Assembly (NCBI GenBank): GCA_022984795.1
Contig: JALIHJ010000046.1
Location: 62,001 to 126,000, forward strand
Source: Fabrea salina
Taxonomy: Eukaryota > Ciliophora > Heterotrichea > Heterotrichida > Fabreidae
Length of the DNA stretch: 64,000 nt
Reading direction: 5' to 3'
The translations under genes were made by a program, and so were the position numbers. Shown here one piece after another: positions 34,856 through 43,276 of the stretch (positions within the stretch are counted from its first letter, which is position 1; every line of letters starts with the position of its first letter). Below the pieces are notes generated by a model that saw only the letters and a program-made list of their open reading frames with translations, was not told the origin of the DNA and made no database searches.

Positions 34856-35662
34856 ATGGAGCCTCAAATGCGTAGAAGATTCACTTATGACAAGGCGGGA
34901 AAACCCCAACTACACAAACCCCAAACTCGTGAGTACACTGGGCACAACAAGTACCCAGACTGCAAAAACAGGTGGGCTCTTAGCGCAGTAGAAGAAAAAC
35001 CCAGCCACTGGCCTCGGTTTCTAGGAATAGCGGTGTTTTTAGTTATGCTAGGTGCAGCCTTGTCACAGTTGCTAGTGCACTTTTGGCTTAGAGACAAACT
35101 CAGCGAGATTCCAGCCCACAAAGAAGTACTGCAGCCCGTTTACTACACCGTTGTCCAGGAAAACGAAGACGTTTACCTAGACCACTCAAATATCAAAAAC
35201 GGAGCTAAGATAATTGACGAGTTTTCGACTCCAGAACTCCACGGAGTTTTTTCTGGTTTTTCAAGTAATAAAAGAGAAGCTTTATTGTCTGACGAGAACT
35301 CTCCAGGTTCTTGTTGGGCTTTTGAAGGCAAACAAGGCAAAGCAGCTATCCAACTAAGCAGGAGCATTTACCCCAGAAGGTTTTATATTTACCATTTAAA
35401 CACTCTTGAGTTCAAAACAGCCCCTAGAGAACTCATTGTTTACGGATTCAAAAACACTCCTGAAGACAAGCACAAACTAGGTGAGCTCTTTTTTGACTTG
35501 AGCATTGAAGGCGAGAAAAGAGCTTCTTGGGCTTACTTTGACTGCATCGAAAACTGCGAAGTGGCTTTTGATAAGTTCATTTTAGAAGTTCTTGACAACT
35601 ACGGAGCAAACCGAACTTGTGTTTACCAATTCAAAGTGCAAGGCATTCCTGCTAATAGATAA
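34856..35662 (+). CDS. SUN-domain protein
   Basis: 268 residues. A basic N-terminus of about 58 residues is followed by one span (FLGIAVFLVMLGAALSQLLV), a very short lumenal linker of about 40 residues, and a SUN domain (about 118-268): PGSCWAFEGKQGKAAIQLSR is the KASH-lid/core region, RRFYIYHL and CVYQFKVQGIP follow, with paired Cys in DCIENC. SUN proteins span the inner nuclear membrane and pair with KASH proteins. The long coiled coil of animal SUN1/2 is absent. Confidence 0.9.
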   Translation: MEPQMRRRFTYDKAGKPQLHKPQTREYTGHNKYPDCKNRWALSAVEEKPSHWPRFLGIAVFLVMLGAALSQLLVHFWLRDKLSEIPAHKEVLQPVYYTVVQENEDVYLDHSNIKNGAKIIDEFSTPELHGVFSGFSSNKREALLSDENSPGSCWAFEGKQGKAAIQLSRSIYPRRFYIYHLNTLEFKTAPRELIVYGFKNTPEDKHKLGELFFDLSIEGEKRASWAYFDCIENCEVAFDKFILEVLDNYGANRTCVYQFKVQGIPANR

Positions 35663-35678
35663 TCAGTTGTTATTTAAT

Positions 35679-36389
35679 ATGGAAAACTGCGAGTACCGTT
35701 TTATGAGGACCTCCGATAATAAGTTTCCTTATATAAAACTAAGAGCTAAAGAAGAAGCCCACAACTCACCACCTAGCAACAGAGTGTTAAGTCAGTTTGA
35801 GTCTTTAAGTTCTAGGTGCTCTAAAAGTCTTTCGAAGCTATTTCAGAGAAAACAAGAAAGCAATTCTACTTTTAAAACCCACTTGGTCAGAGAAACCCTC
35901 TGTGAAGCCAAAACTGAGTCTCTCAAAAAGTATAGAACCCTTGACAACTTTAAAGCTGCTTACAAGTTTAAAGCTGACAAAGGAAGGGTTTGCAAAGTTG
36001 ACTTGCCACGACTAGAAGAAGCGAAGAGTCTTTACATTACTGATGTATTTGGAGTCAACGACTTAGACAAACTAAGGTCTTTTAGAATAAGAGCTGTCTG
36101 CACGCTTGGCAAAGAAAACAAACCTATTAACTTCAAGTATGTAAAAAGAGGGTACACAGTCATCGACTGCGAAGCAGAACCAAAAGACTTAAAGCCACTG
36201 CTGCCTAAACTCCGCAGGTTCATCAGGAAAGAACTCTCGAAAGGAAACATTTTAATCCACGACTATGACTGCAGCAGTGTGTTGCCTAAATTAATGCTGC
36301 TTTACTTAACTAAGTACCACAAACTTTCAGAACAAGAAAGCCTTGCGACTCTGAAGCAAGCCAGACCTTCATTAAAGTATAAACTCTAA
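35679..36389 (+). CDS. Inactive dual-specificity phosphatase-like protein
   Basis: 236 residues from ATG 35679 (MENCEYRFMRT). The C-terminal 120 residues follow the DUSP layout, but the P-loop reads NILIHDYDCSSVLPKL where active members have HCxxGxxR: the nucleophile Cys is Asp and the Arg is missing. The following helix (MLLYLTKYHKLSEQESLATL) keeps the DUSP pattern. Predicted pseudophosphatase that may bind but not cleave phosphosubstrates. The N-terminal 110 residues are Ser/Lys-rich. The family call is from pattern only. Confidence 0.65.
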   Translation: MENCEYRFMRTSDNKFPYIKLRAKEEAHNSPPSNRVLSQFESLSSRCSKSLSKLFQRKQESNSTFKTHLVRETLCEAKTESLKKYRTLDNFKAAYKFKADKGRVCKVDLPRLEEAKSLYITDVFGVNDLDKLRSFRIRAVCTLGKENKPINFKYVKRGYTVIDCEAEPKDLKPLLPKLRRFIRKELSKGNILIHDYDCSSVLPKLMLLYLTKYHKLSEQESLATLKQARPSLKYKL

Positions 36390-36397
36390 TAATTAAA

Positions 36398-36754
36398 ATG
36401 TTCAGAAGAGTCAACTTACCACTTAGGTCCAACAGGAACATTAAAAAGGTTTACAAAGAAAAACTCAAAGAAACCGAAAACTTGTTTAAAGAAAAAACTC
36501 CTGGACTCCCTCTTTGGAAGCGCATTATCAACCCTTTCCAAATCAACGACAAAGCCCTTGTGGTTTTAGTAGGGGTTTCAAGTTCTATTTTACTAGCCTG
36601 GAAGTACTTTTTAAAACCTCACTTCGATCAGTTCCTCGATGAAGAACTCCAAAAAACCCAAGAAGTCCCTAAGTCTTTTGAAGAAGACTCCCAACCCACA
36701 GAGCATAAAAAACCCCACGTTTTCAAACTTAAAAAGGAAGCTAAGTTAGAATAA
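36398..36754 (+). CDS. Small single-span membrane protein
   Basis: 118 residues. Basic N-terminus (FRRVNLPLRSNRNIKKVYK), one hydrophobic segment at about residues 52-68 (ALVVLVGVSSSILLAWKYF), then a charged C-terminus. Lacks a signal peptide; basic N-terminus and short span fit a mitochondrial inner-membrane or tail-type protein. No family recognised. Follows the pseudophosphatase by 8 nt. Confidence 0.65.
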   Translation: MFRRVNLPLRSNRNIKKVYKEKLKETENLFKEKTPGLPLWKRIINPFQINDKALVVLVGVSSSILLAWKYFLKPHFDQFLDEELQKTQEVPKSFEEDSQPTEHKKPHVFKLKKEAKLE

Positions 36755-36767
36755 TACATTTAAATAA

Positions 36768-37859
36768 ATGCTAGACAAACCAACTCCTATCATAAACAGA
36801 GTGATTTTTGGAAATGCTAAGTTAACTGACTTCGAAAAGCAAACTTTAGAAAAGTTCAAAAGCAAAGTTTTTAGTGTTGTCGGAAGCAAGGGTTTGCCTA
36901 AGCACTATACTGAAGAAGAACTTCTGAGGCTACTACACATTTCTAAGTTCAACTTGCACAAAGCTAAGAAAGTTCTGCAGCGCAGTTTGAACTGGAGGAA
37001 CCAAATACTAAATGGCGGGTTTTGCAGTTTAAGAACTAAAATAGAGCATTTGCTTAACTCAGGAAGTATTTACTTGCACGGCAGAGACTGTTTTTTGAGG
37101 CCAATGCTTGTAGTTGACTTTAACAAGTTTGATTTAAGGGAAAACACTGTGTTTGACTACTGCAACCTTTTGTTTTATCTATTAGAGTACACTTTAAACC
37201 ACTTACTAGTTTCAGGCGAGATCGAGCAAGTCTTAGTTATAGTTGAACTTGCTGAACTTGTAACTCAACTGCCTTTGGACACCCTGAAAGTACTTTTCAA
37301 GATTTTAAGTGAAAACTATAGCTTTCGTTTGGGTTTTCTTTACATTGTAAATGCACAGCATTCCTTTGCTTGCATGTGGGGCAGTATCAAGCACTCCATT
37401 AAAAGAGCTACTTTAAATAAGATCAAGATCCAAAAGCCGACTTGTATAAAAAGCCTAAGGTCACTAGCAGCCCCTCACCAGTACGAAAAAAGGTTTGGAG
37501 GCAACTCTCAGTCTCCAGGGAAGTACTGGCCTCCTTACATGCCTCAAAGGTCCTTCCACAAGTCAGCAGAAGTCTTTAAAGAAAACTTTGAGTCTCCCAA
37601 CAAAACTTACTCTACAAGAAGCAACTGGAGTGGGTTGTTTCCGCTTGAAAAGAGCTATAACATTCCTAAGATCCAGTTGCAGAGCATCGAGAACTGCTCT
37701 CCCCAAAGTTCAGACAGCTTCGTCAGCATGAACCTAATAACCTCCAAGTCTCCTTGCTCGAAGGAAGCAGAAGTTGCTATTGAAAACAAGTCAGTTACTT
37801 CAGGGTTTCTATGTGGAGGCTGCAGCTGGAACAACAAAAACACTTGTTTTCTGATATAA
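36768..37859 (+). CDS. CRAL-TRIO (Sec14-like) protein with CaaX end
   Basis: 363 residues. A CRAL-TRIO-N-like helical region (EEELLRLLHISKFNLHKAKKVL, then NWRNQ) precedes the lipid-binding lobe (GRDCFLRPMLVVDFNKFD, then LPLDTLKVLFKILSENYSFRLGFLYIVNA), which corresponds to the SEC14 'YPERLG' region. A Ser-rich tail of about 130 residues ends in CFLI, a CaaX-type prenylation motif. It should carry or sense a lipid while anchored by its C-terminus; ligand unknown. Confidence 0.82.
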   Translation: MLDKPTPIINRVIFGNAKLTDFEKQTLEKFKSKVFSVVGSKGLPKHYTEEELLRLLHISKFNLHKAKKVLQRSLNWRNQILNGGFCSLRTKIEHLLNSGSIYLHGRDCFLRPMLVVDFNKFDLRENTVFDYCNLLFYLLEYTLNHLLVSGEIEQVLVIVELAELVTQLPLDTLKVLFKILSENYSFRLGFLYIVNAQHSFACMWGSIKHSIKRATLNKIKIQKPTCIKSLRSLAAPHQYEKRFGGNSQSPGKYWPPYMPQRSFHKSAEVFKENFESPNKTYSTRSNWSGLFPLEKSYNIPKIQLQSIENCSPQSSDSFVSMNLITSKSPCSKEAEVAIENKSVTSGFLCGGCSWNNKNTCFLI

Positions 37860-37872
37860 TTAACTATAATAT

Positions 37873-39030
37873 ATGGAAGAAGAAGGATACTGGCTCAAAA
37901 AAGTAAGCTTCCAAAGCCGCCATGCTAACATACTGATGCAAAGTAAAAACGGTCCTTGCCCGTTGTTAGCTTTGGCAAATATTCTGTTGCTTAGAGGCGA
38001 ACTTTCTATTCATCAAGACTACTCGCATATTACCCACGAGCACTTAATTGCCCTCGTTGCAGACCAACTCTTTGAAGCCAACCCTTTGAACGAGAGTGAC
38101 GAGTACTATGAAAACAAAAAAAAGCGCCTAGAAGACGCCATCGCACAACTTCCCACTCTGCAAGTAGGCATGAACATCAACGTCAGGTTCCAAAAGTAAA
38201 CTTTACTCAGTATTTTCGACTTCGAGTACACTCCTGAGTGTGAAGTGTTTGAACTGCTCAACACTTATATAGTGCATGCGTGGGTAGTTGCTCCTAGTTC
38301 AGAAGAAGCAGAGGCCATAGGGAACTCTACTTATAACAAACTCCAAGATGACGTAAGTTTTACTTAGTTGGTTCACTTGTGCACTCTTAAAGAAAAAGAA
38401 GAACTCACTGAAGAAGAAAAAGACTTCCTTAAAAAAGCAGAAACTGTCCAGGAGTTCCTTTCCACAACAGCTAGTCAAATGACCGAAGAAGGGCTTTTCC
38501 GTTTGCACTCTGAGATTCCAGAAGGCACTTTGTGCGTGTTGTTTAGAAACAACCACTTTTCAACGCTTTACAAGTACCAAGACTCAGTTTACTTACTAGC
38601 AACTGACTTAGGTTTTAGAAACACTGACCAGATTGTTTGGGAAAAACTAAGCGAAATCCACGGCAACAATAAGTACTACAACTCTTTTTTCGTAAATACA
38701 ATGAGTTCCAACCCTGAGTCCCCTCAGAAACTTGTTTCTCCTGAAGAAGAAAGTGCCATCAACCAGTTTGTGGATTCCTACCAAGAAGACTCTGTTAAAA
38801 GACAAGAAGAGGAGGACGCAAGTTACGCCCTAGCCTTGTCTATGCAACAAGCTGAAGAAATTGAGGCTGAAAGGCAAAGACAAGAACTCCAAAGGCAACA
38901 ACAACTTCAAAGACCCCAAAAACACCCAAAACCCGAACAGTCCCCAGTTTACTACCAACCACAAGGGCACTTTGCCCCTGCGAACCTAGAACCTCCTAAG
39001 AAGAAGAAGAAGAAATGCATTATATGGTAG
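37873..39030 (+). CDS. MINDY (FAM63) deubiquitinase
   Basis: Exons 37873-38195, 38211-38352 and 38368-39030; introns GTAAACTTTACTCAG and GTAAGTTTTACTTAG; 375 residues. MINDY catalytic domain: KNGPCPLLALANILLL carries the nucleophile Cys, FELLNTYIVHAWVV and FRNNHFSTLYK the catalytic His. The family cuts K48-linked polyubiquitin. A ubiquitin-interacting motif (EEDASYALALSMQQAEE) follows, as in MINDY1/2. The end is a poly-Lys run then CIIW, a possible CaaX box with membrane-binding basic patch. Splicing restores the domain across both junctions. Confidence 0.93.
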
Positions 39031-39037
39031 TGTAAAA

Positions 39038-39670
39038 ATGGAATTTGGAATTATAACTTCAAACCAATACTTAGATGTAAAAGAAGTAGTTAAAAAAATC
39101 CAAAACTGCAACACCACAGTTGAAGAAAATAACCAGTCAAGTTACGACTACCTCCAGCACTACAAGCAAAACAAAGGCAGCCACTTCCGTCTTTCCCAAA
39201 AACAGTTCAGCGAGTCCTACTGCCACGAACTGTCCCTTAGACACCGCGAAAGGACTTTTACAAAAAACACTCCTTTTTTAATAACTAGAAACACTTCTTC
39301 CGAAAAACCTCCTAACTCCCGAAGAAGCATCATCCAAAAGCCAAAGGTTCAAAAAGCAAGAAACGAAGTAAAAGAAATGAAAGTTAAAGCTGGCATGTAC
39401 TTAGGCGATTCTTTTAGACAAAGAACTAAAAGCGTAGCTATCAAAAAAGGCGAATCACCTAAAAAACGCAACCAAAGCGTCTTCGCTGCAAATATACACA
39501 AAAAAAACTATAGAGCTACTACGCCTAGTGTCCAAGAGCCCAGTCTGCCCCAGATAATCTTTTTGAACTTCTCTGAAAAGTCTAAGCAACCAACTAAGTC
39601 TAGGTTCACTATTAAAAACAGAAGGTTCCGCAAGTTCAAACAAGACGCTGACACCAACGCTGACTTATAA
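39038..39670 (+). CDS. Unknown basic protein
   Basis: 210 residues, rich in Lys, Arg, Ser, Asn. The N-terminal 85 residues have mixed composition (NQYLDVKEVVKKIQNCNT), the rest is basic and likely disordered. No span or motif. Ends 3 nt from the convergent bromodomain gene. Confidence 0.65.
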   Translation: MEFGIITSNQYLDVKEVVKKIQNCNTTVEENNQSSYDYLQHYKQNKGSHFRLSQKQFSESYCHELSLRHRERTFTKNTPFLITRNTSSEKPPNSRRSIIQKPKVQKARNEVKEMKVKAGMYLGDSFRQRTKSVAIKKGESPKKRNQSVFAANIHKKNYRATTPSVQEPSLPQIIFLNFSEKSKQPTKSRFTIKNRRFRKFKQDADTNADL

Positions 39671-39673
39671 TTA

Positions 39674-40252
39674 TTAAGAACGTGCTCTTTTTGCAGGAAG
39701 TCTTTCAGTCATTTTCCATAGTTTATCAAAAGTAGCTTTGTTCAAAACATCTACGTGGATTTGAACTCTGCCTCCTTCTATTTCTTTTATTGAGTGTGGA
39801 CACTCAGACTCCACTAAGTCCATTACTTCTTCCAAAACTTCTTCAGGCATTTTCCTCACTCTGTCAACTAACTCTACTTTTCGGTAGTACTCTGGTTCTT
39901 CAAAGAAGTTAATTCTCCTAGAGTACTTTTCTGTATGCCTCTGCATTTTGTCAGCAAGTTCTACGATTTCAGAACCTTTGGCATTGTAGGTTCTGCAGTT
40001 TTCCCAGATAAGGTTGATTTCTCCATAGAGTTCCTCTTTACTAGAGTAAAGTCCTTTTTTAAGTTTTCTCCTCACAGTGCCTAAGTCCATAGGCTTCTTA
40101 ATAATGCTGGGGTAGTCGTCCAAGCCTAACTTTTTGTATGCCACAGGCTTGTAAAAAGGCCCTACTTCTTTTTTGTTGTACAGGTACTCCACTAAATCAT
40201 TAGCTTTTTCAGCGTCTTCTCCAGAGAGTTTGCTTAAGGTTTTATTTTTCAT
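39674..40252 (-). CDS. Single-bromodomain BET-like protein with NET domain
   Basis: 192 residues. Bromodomain at about 12-108: GPFYKPVAYKKLGLDDYPSI, KKPMDLGTVRRKL, and the acetyl-lysine-binding Asn in IWENCRTYN. A NET/ET domain follows (about 128-182: KMPEEVLEEVMDLVES, then VQIHVDVLNKATFDKLW). This is the BET order reduced to its core: one bromodomain, no long linkers. It should read acetylated histones and recruit partners through the NET domain. Confidence 0.9.
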   Translation of the reverse strand: MKNKTLSKLSGEDAEKANDLVEYLYNKKEVGPFYKPVAYKKLGLDDYPSIIKKPMDLGTVRRKLKKGLYSSKEELYGEINLIWENCRTYNAKGSEIVELADKMQRHTEKYSRRINFFEEPEYYRKVELVDRVRKMPEEVLEEVMDLVESECPHSIKEIEGGRVQIHVDVLNKATFDKLWKMTERLPAKRARS

Positions 40253-40270
40253 TATAGCCCCCTTTAGTTA

Positions 40271-40903
40271 CTAGAACATAAAGTTCTGCGAAAATATTAT
40301 AGGACTGAACCCACTTGGGGGACTCTTTTCTAGTAGTTGGGAGTCAAACATCACTTCTACGTCAGCAGAGTCGTGCAAGCTAATTGCAGGCACCACGGGA
40401 CCCCTCATTCCTATGACTTTAGTCCCTTCTAAAACTTCTTCGTCAATGAAGTAACTAACCACTGCAGGGAAGTCACTCTGGTCAAACATACAACCTATAA
40501 CAGTTCCTTCTTTGACTTTGTGGGAGGCTTTGCTGAACACCACTCCCCAGCTCTCAGAGTCTTCTCCCACTCTCTGTTTAAGGTGCTCTTGAGTGTTTTT
40601 GGAAACTCCTATTCCGATGCTTCCAGGTTTAGTAACTTTCACTTCGAAGTAAGCTCTGTCTTGGACTAGCTGTGAGTTGGCTAAGGCTTTTCCTTCTCCA
40701 GTAACTCCAAAGTACATTCTGTTAAGTCCAGCTTGGTGTTCCTTGATCTTGATTGTGCTGCACGAAAAGTCAGGATCCAGTCTAACAACAAACCGAGAGT
40801 GTTTTTTGCTCTGGGGTTCTTGAGGGTCTGAGTTTTCTAGTCCCAAGATGTACTTAGCTAAGGGGTCAAACAAAGAGAACTTAAAGAAAAAAGGGCAAAA
40901 CAT
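40271..40903 (-). CDS. SPRY-domain protein (SPRYD7-like)
   Basis: 210 residues, almost all one B30.2/SPRY domain: RAYFEVKVTKPGSIGIGVS, ESWGVVFS, GTVIGCMFDQSD and VVPAISLHDSADVEVMF. Without partner domains it resembles SPRYD7. A protein-interaction role is expected; target unknown. Stands between the bromodomain gene (18 nt) and the divergent BBS9 gene (42 nt). Confidence 0.82.
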   Translation of the reverse strand: MFCPFFFKFSLFDPLAKYILGLENSDPQEPQSKKHSRFVVRLDPDFSCSTIKIKEHQAGLNRMYFGVTGEGKALANSQLVQDRAYFEVKVTKPGSIGIGVSKNTQEHLKQRVGEDSESWGVVFSKASHKVKEGTVIGCMFDQSDFPAVVSYFIDEEVLEGTKVIGMRGPVVPAISLHDSADVEVMFDSQLLEKSPPSGFSPIIFSQNFMF

Positions 40904-40945
40904 ATATTTGGGTTTACACAGTGTAATCCATGTTTAAAAACAGAG

Positions 40946-43231
40946 ATGTCGGTGTTTGGCGTAAGGGAATGGTGGAGTAAAGAAGGAACCACTGTAAAAG
41001 AGTATGATGTTGGCAGTCTCTGTGTTTTAGAAGACGGAGTGGTTGTGGTGTGCTCTTTAGACGGACTGCTCCAAGCCTACAAACCTGTTCGCAGGGAGTC
41101 CAAACCAGAAGACCTTTTACTAGAAACTCAACTCAGCCCAGTTTTGCAAATTGAAGCTGGTTACTTTTCGCACTTGCCACAAAAAACTTTAGCAGTGTTG
41201 CATCCGCGTTCTATTGAAGTTTACACTTTCACTAAAAGGTCTTTGAGACTTGTGTATGCCCATGCTCTTAAAAGAAACGCTTTCAACTTTACTTTTGGCA
41301 AGTTTGGGAACTTCTCAGGGCAAGGAATGGACTCTATTTGCATCCAGTCCTCTGACGGGGCTTTAGGAATATACATGCAAGAAGATTACTTATGCGCTGT
41401 GCAATTGCCTGGGTTCTTAGTGCCTGGACCAATTACTTACTTGCCCTCTAATGACTCCTTTTTGCTGTGTAATGCAAACATGGAGTTGGAGTGTTATAAG
41501 TACTCAGCGCTCAGAGAAGCATACACTCAGTACCAACAAGGGCAAGAGGCTTTGTTCCAAGCAGAGTGGAAACTTAACTTAGGAGAGTACGCCCAAAGCA
41601 TCCAGGTTTGCACTAGAAACCCAGAAGTGGACTTTTACGTTTTGGGCGAACACACTTTATTTGGGGTTAAACAAAACGGAGCTCTGAGTCTGCAAAAAAG
41701 ACTAGACTACACACCTTGTGCAATGAGTGTTTACTGCGAGAAGTCAGTACTTATAGGTAGCTTCACTTCGCATTTACTTATTTATAAAAGCAACCAGTTG
41801 TTGTGGGCAGCAAGAATGAATTCTCCACCCGTAGCTCTCAAAGTAGTGAACCTAGAAGCCCAAGGCTTGATACTGTCACTTGATGAAAAAGGTTCTTTGC
41901 AAGTAAGTTACTTAGGCACCACTCCAATGCCCTACACTTTAGCGCAGCCTTCGAAGCCTCAAGACTACTCAGAAATGGAAAAGCAGTACAGAGGCATTAT
42001 GAAAGCTCTTTCCGAGGCCCCCTCTAAATCAGAACCTTCTGAGATTCTTAAAATGAAATTTAAAGTGGTTTCTTTGGAAAGAGACACACTGGAAGGCTAC
42101 GCAAGTGACGAGTACGGAACTATCGTAACTAAATGCTTGCTTGGTGCAAAATTTGAAGGAGCACTTGCTAAGAACTTGTGCCTGCATGTGCAAACTCCTT
42201 CTAACATAGTGTGTCTTGAGTCTCCTATTCACTTTAAAGAGTTTCAAGGAATCCAAAAGGTCAAACTAGGCTTTGTGACTAAACAAGACTTGCCTCCAAG
42301 CAGCTTAGAAATTCAAATTAATGCATGTTACGAAGTAGAAGGCACTCCTAGAAACAACACTCTTACAACAAGACTACCTATTCTCCAACTGGGCCACTCA
42401 GTTAAGCCTATTAGCTCTGCTGAGTACAAAATAACTCTGACAGCAACTAAAGAACTCCCCTTGCTTGAGTCTATCTTTAGTGACTTAGAGCTGTTTACTC
42501 CAAATGCACTTAGTTTAGAGTACTTCAATGGAGCCTATGCAACTATAATTGTAGGAAAGTCAGGTGAAAAGTTCAGGGTGCAAAGTTCAGACTTTGAAGG
42601 TTTAAGTGTGTTTACAGAGGAACTCTGTAAAAGAGTTGGTGAAGACTCCCTTGAATACCAAGAACCCATTCCTTTCCAAACTTTTTTCACCTTAATTGAC
42701 TCACACTTTAACTTGCGAGTAAACTTGAGAGACTCCCAAGAAAAGCTTTCGAAGCTTTGTGAACAGTACGCTGTTATCCAAAAAAGACTTTTAGTTAGAT
42801 TCAAAGACAAAAACCCCGCACCGCTCAACAACTTAGACTACCTCATAGAAGTCACTCACTCTCAAGTTGCCCAAACAGCAGAAGAGGTTTCTAGTTACAC
42901 ACAAGAACTTAAAGTAGCTGCACAGAAACTTTCAGGAGCAGTGAGGTTGGTTCTTTTATTGCTGAAACTTAGATTTAATATAAGCCCACAAGACTCAGAT
43001 GTACTAAAGCACCACTTAAGTCCCCACGTCCCTCAAGAAGACCCTGGTTGGGAAGAACTCACCAATGTTGGAATGGTGCAGCTTTTAAGAACTTCACTTG
43101 CTAAGAACTCTAAAGAAGCCTCTGCGTCAGTAGGCAACTTAGAATTCCCAAACAGCACTGAAAAGCTTAAAAAGCATATAACTATTGTCACAGATAGGAT
43201 TTCTAAAGGCTTCAAACTAATTGATAAGTAA
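40946..43231 (+). CDS. BBS9: BBS9 (PTHB1), BBSome subunit
   Basis: 761 residues. The start MSVFGVREWWSKEG and then EDLLLETQLSPVLQIEAG, TLAVLHPRSIEVYT are the conserved N-terminal beta-propeller of PTHB1. The middle GAE/platform region and C-terminal helices follow, with a predicted hairpin near the end. It is slightly shorter than the human protein (about 890). The BBSome carries membrane proteins out of cilia, so this organism has BBSome-based ciliary traffic. Confidence 0.95.
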   Translation: MSVFGVREWWSKEGTTVKEYDVGSLCVLEDGVVVVCSLDGLLQAYKPVRRESKPEDLLLETQLSPVLQIEAGYFSHLPQKTLAVLHPRSIEVYTFTKRSLRLVYAHALKRNAFNFTFGKFGNFSGQGMDSICIQSSDGALGIYMQEDYLCAVQLPGFLVPGPITYLPSNDSFLLCNANMELECYKYSALREAYTQYQQGQEALFQAEWKLNLGEYAQSIQVCTRNPEVDFYVLGEHTLFGVKQNGALSLQKRLDYTPCAMSVYCEKSVLIGSFTSHLLIYKSNQLLWAARMNSPPVALKVVNLEAQGLILSLDEKGSLQVSYLGTTPMPYTLAQPSKPQDYSEMEKQYRGIMKALSEAPSKSEPSEILKMKFKVVSLERDTLEGYASDEYGTIVTKCLLGAKFEGALAKNLCLHVQTPSNIVCLESPIHFKEFQGIQKVKLGFVTKQDLPPSSLEIQINACYEVEGTPRNNTLTTRLPILQLGHSVKPISSAEYKITLTATKELPLLESIFSDLELFTPNALSLEYFNGAYATIIVGKSGEKFRVQSSDFEGLSVFTEELCKRVGEDSLEYQEPIPFQTFFTLIDSHFNLRVNLRDSQEKLSKLCEQYAVIQKRLLVRFKDKNPAPLNNLDYLIEVTHSQVAQTAEEVSSYTQELKVAAQKLSGAVRLVLLLLKLRFNISPQDSDVLKHHLSPHVPQEDPGWEELTNVGMVQLLRTSLAKNSKEASASVGNLEFPNSTEKLKKHITIVTDRISKGFKLIDK

Positions 43232-43276
43232 GCTCATTGTTTGTAAATCGAGTTTTAGGGAGCATGAGTTATAAAT

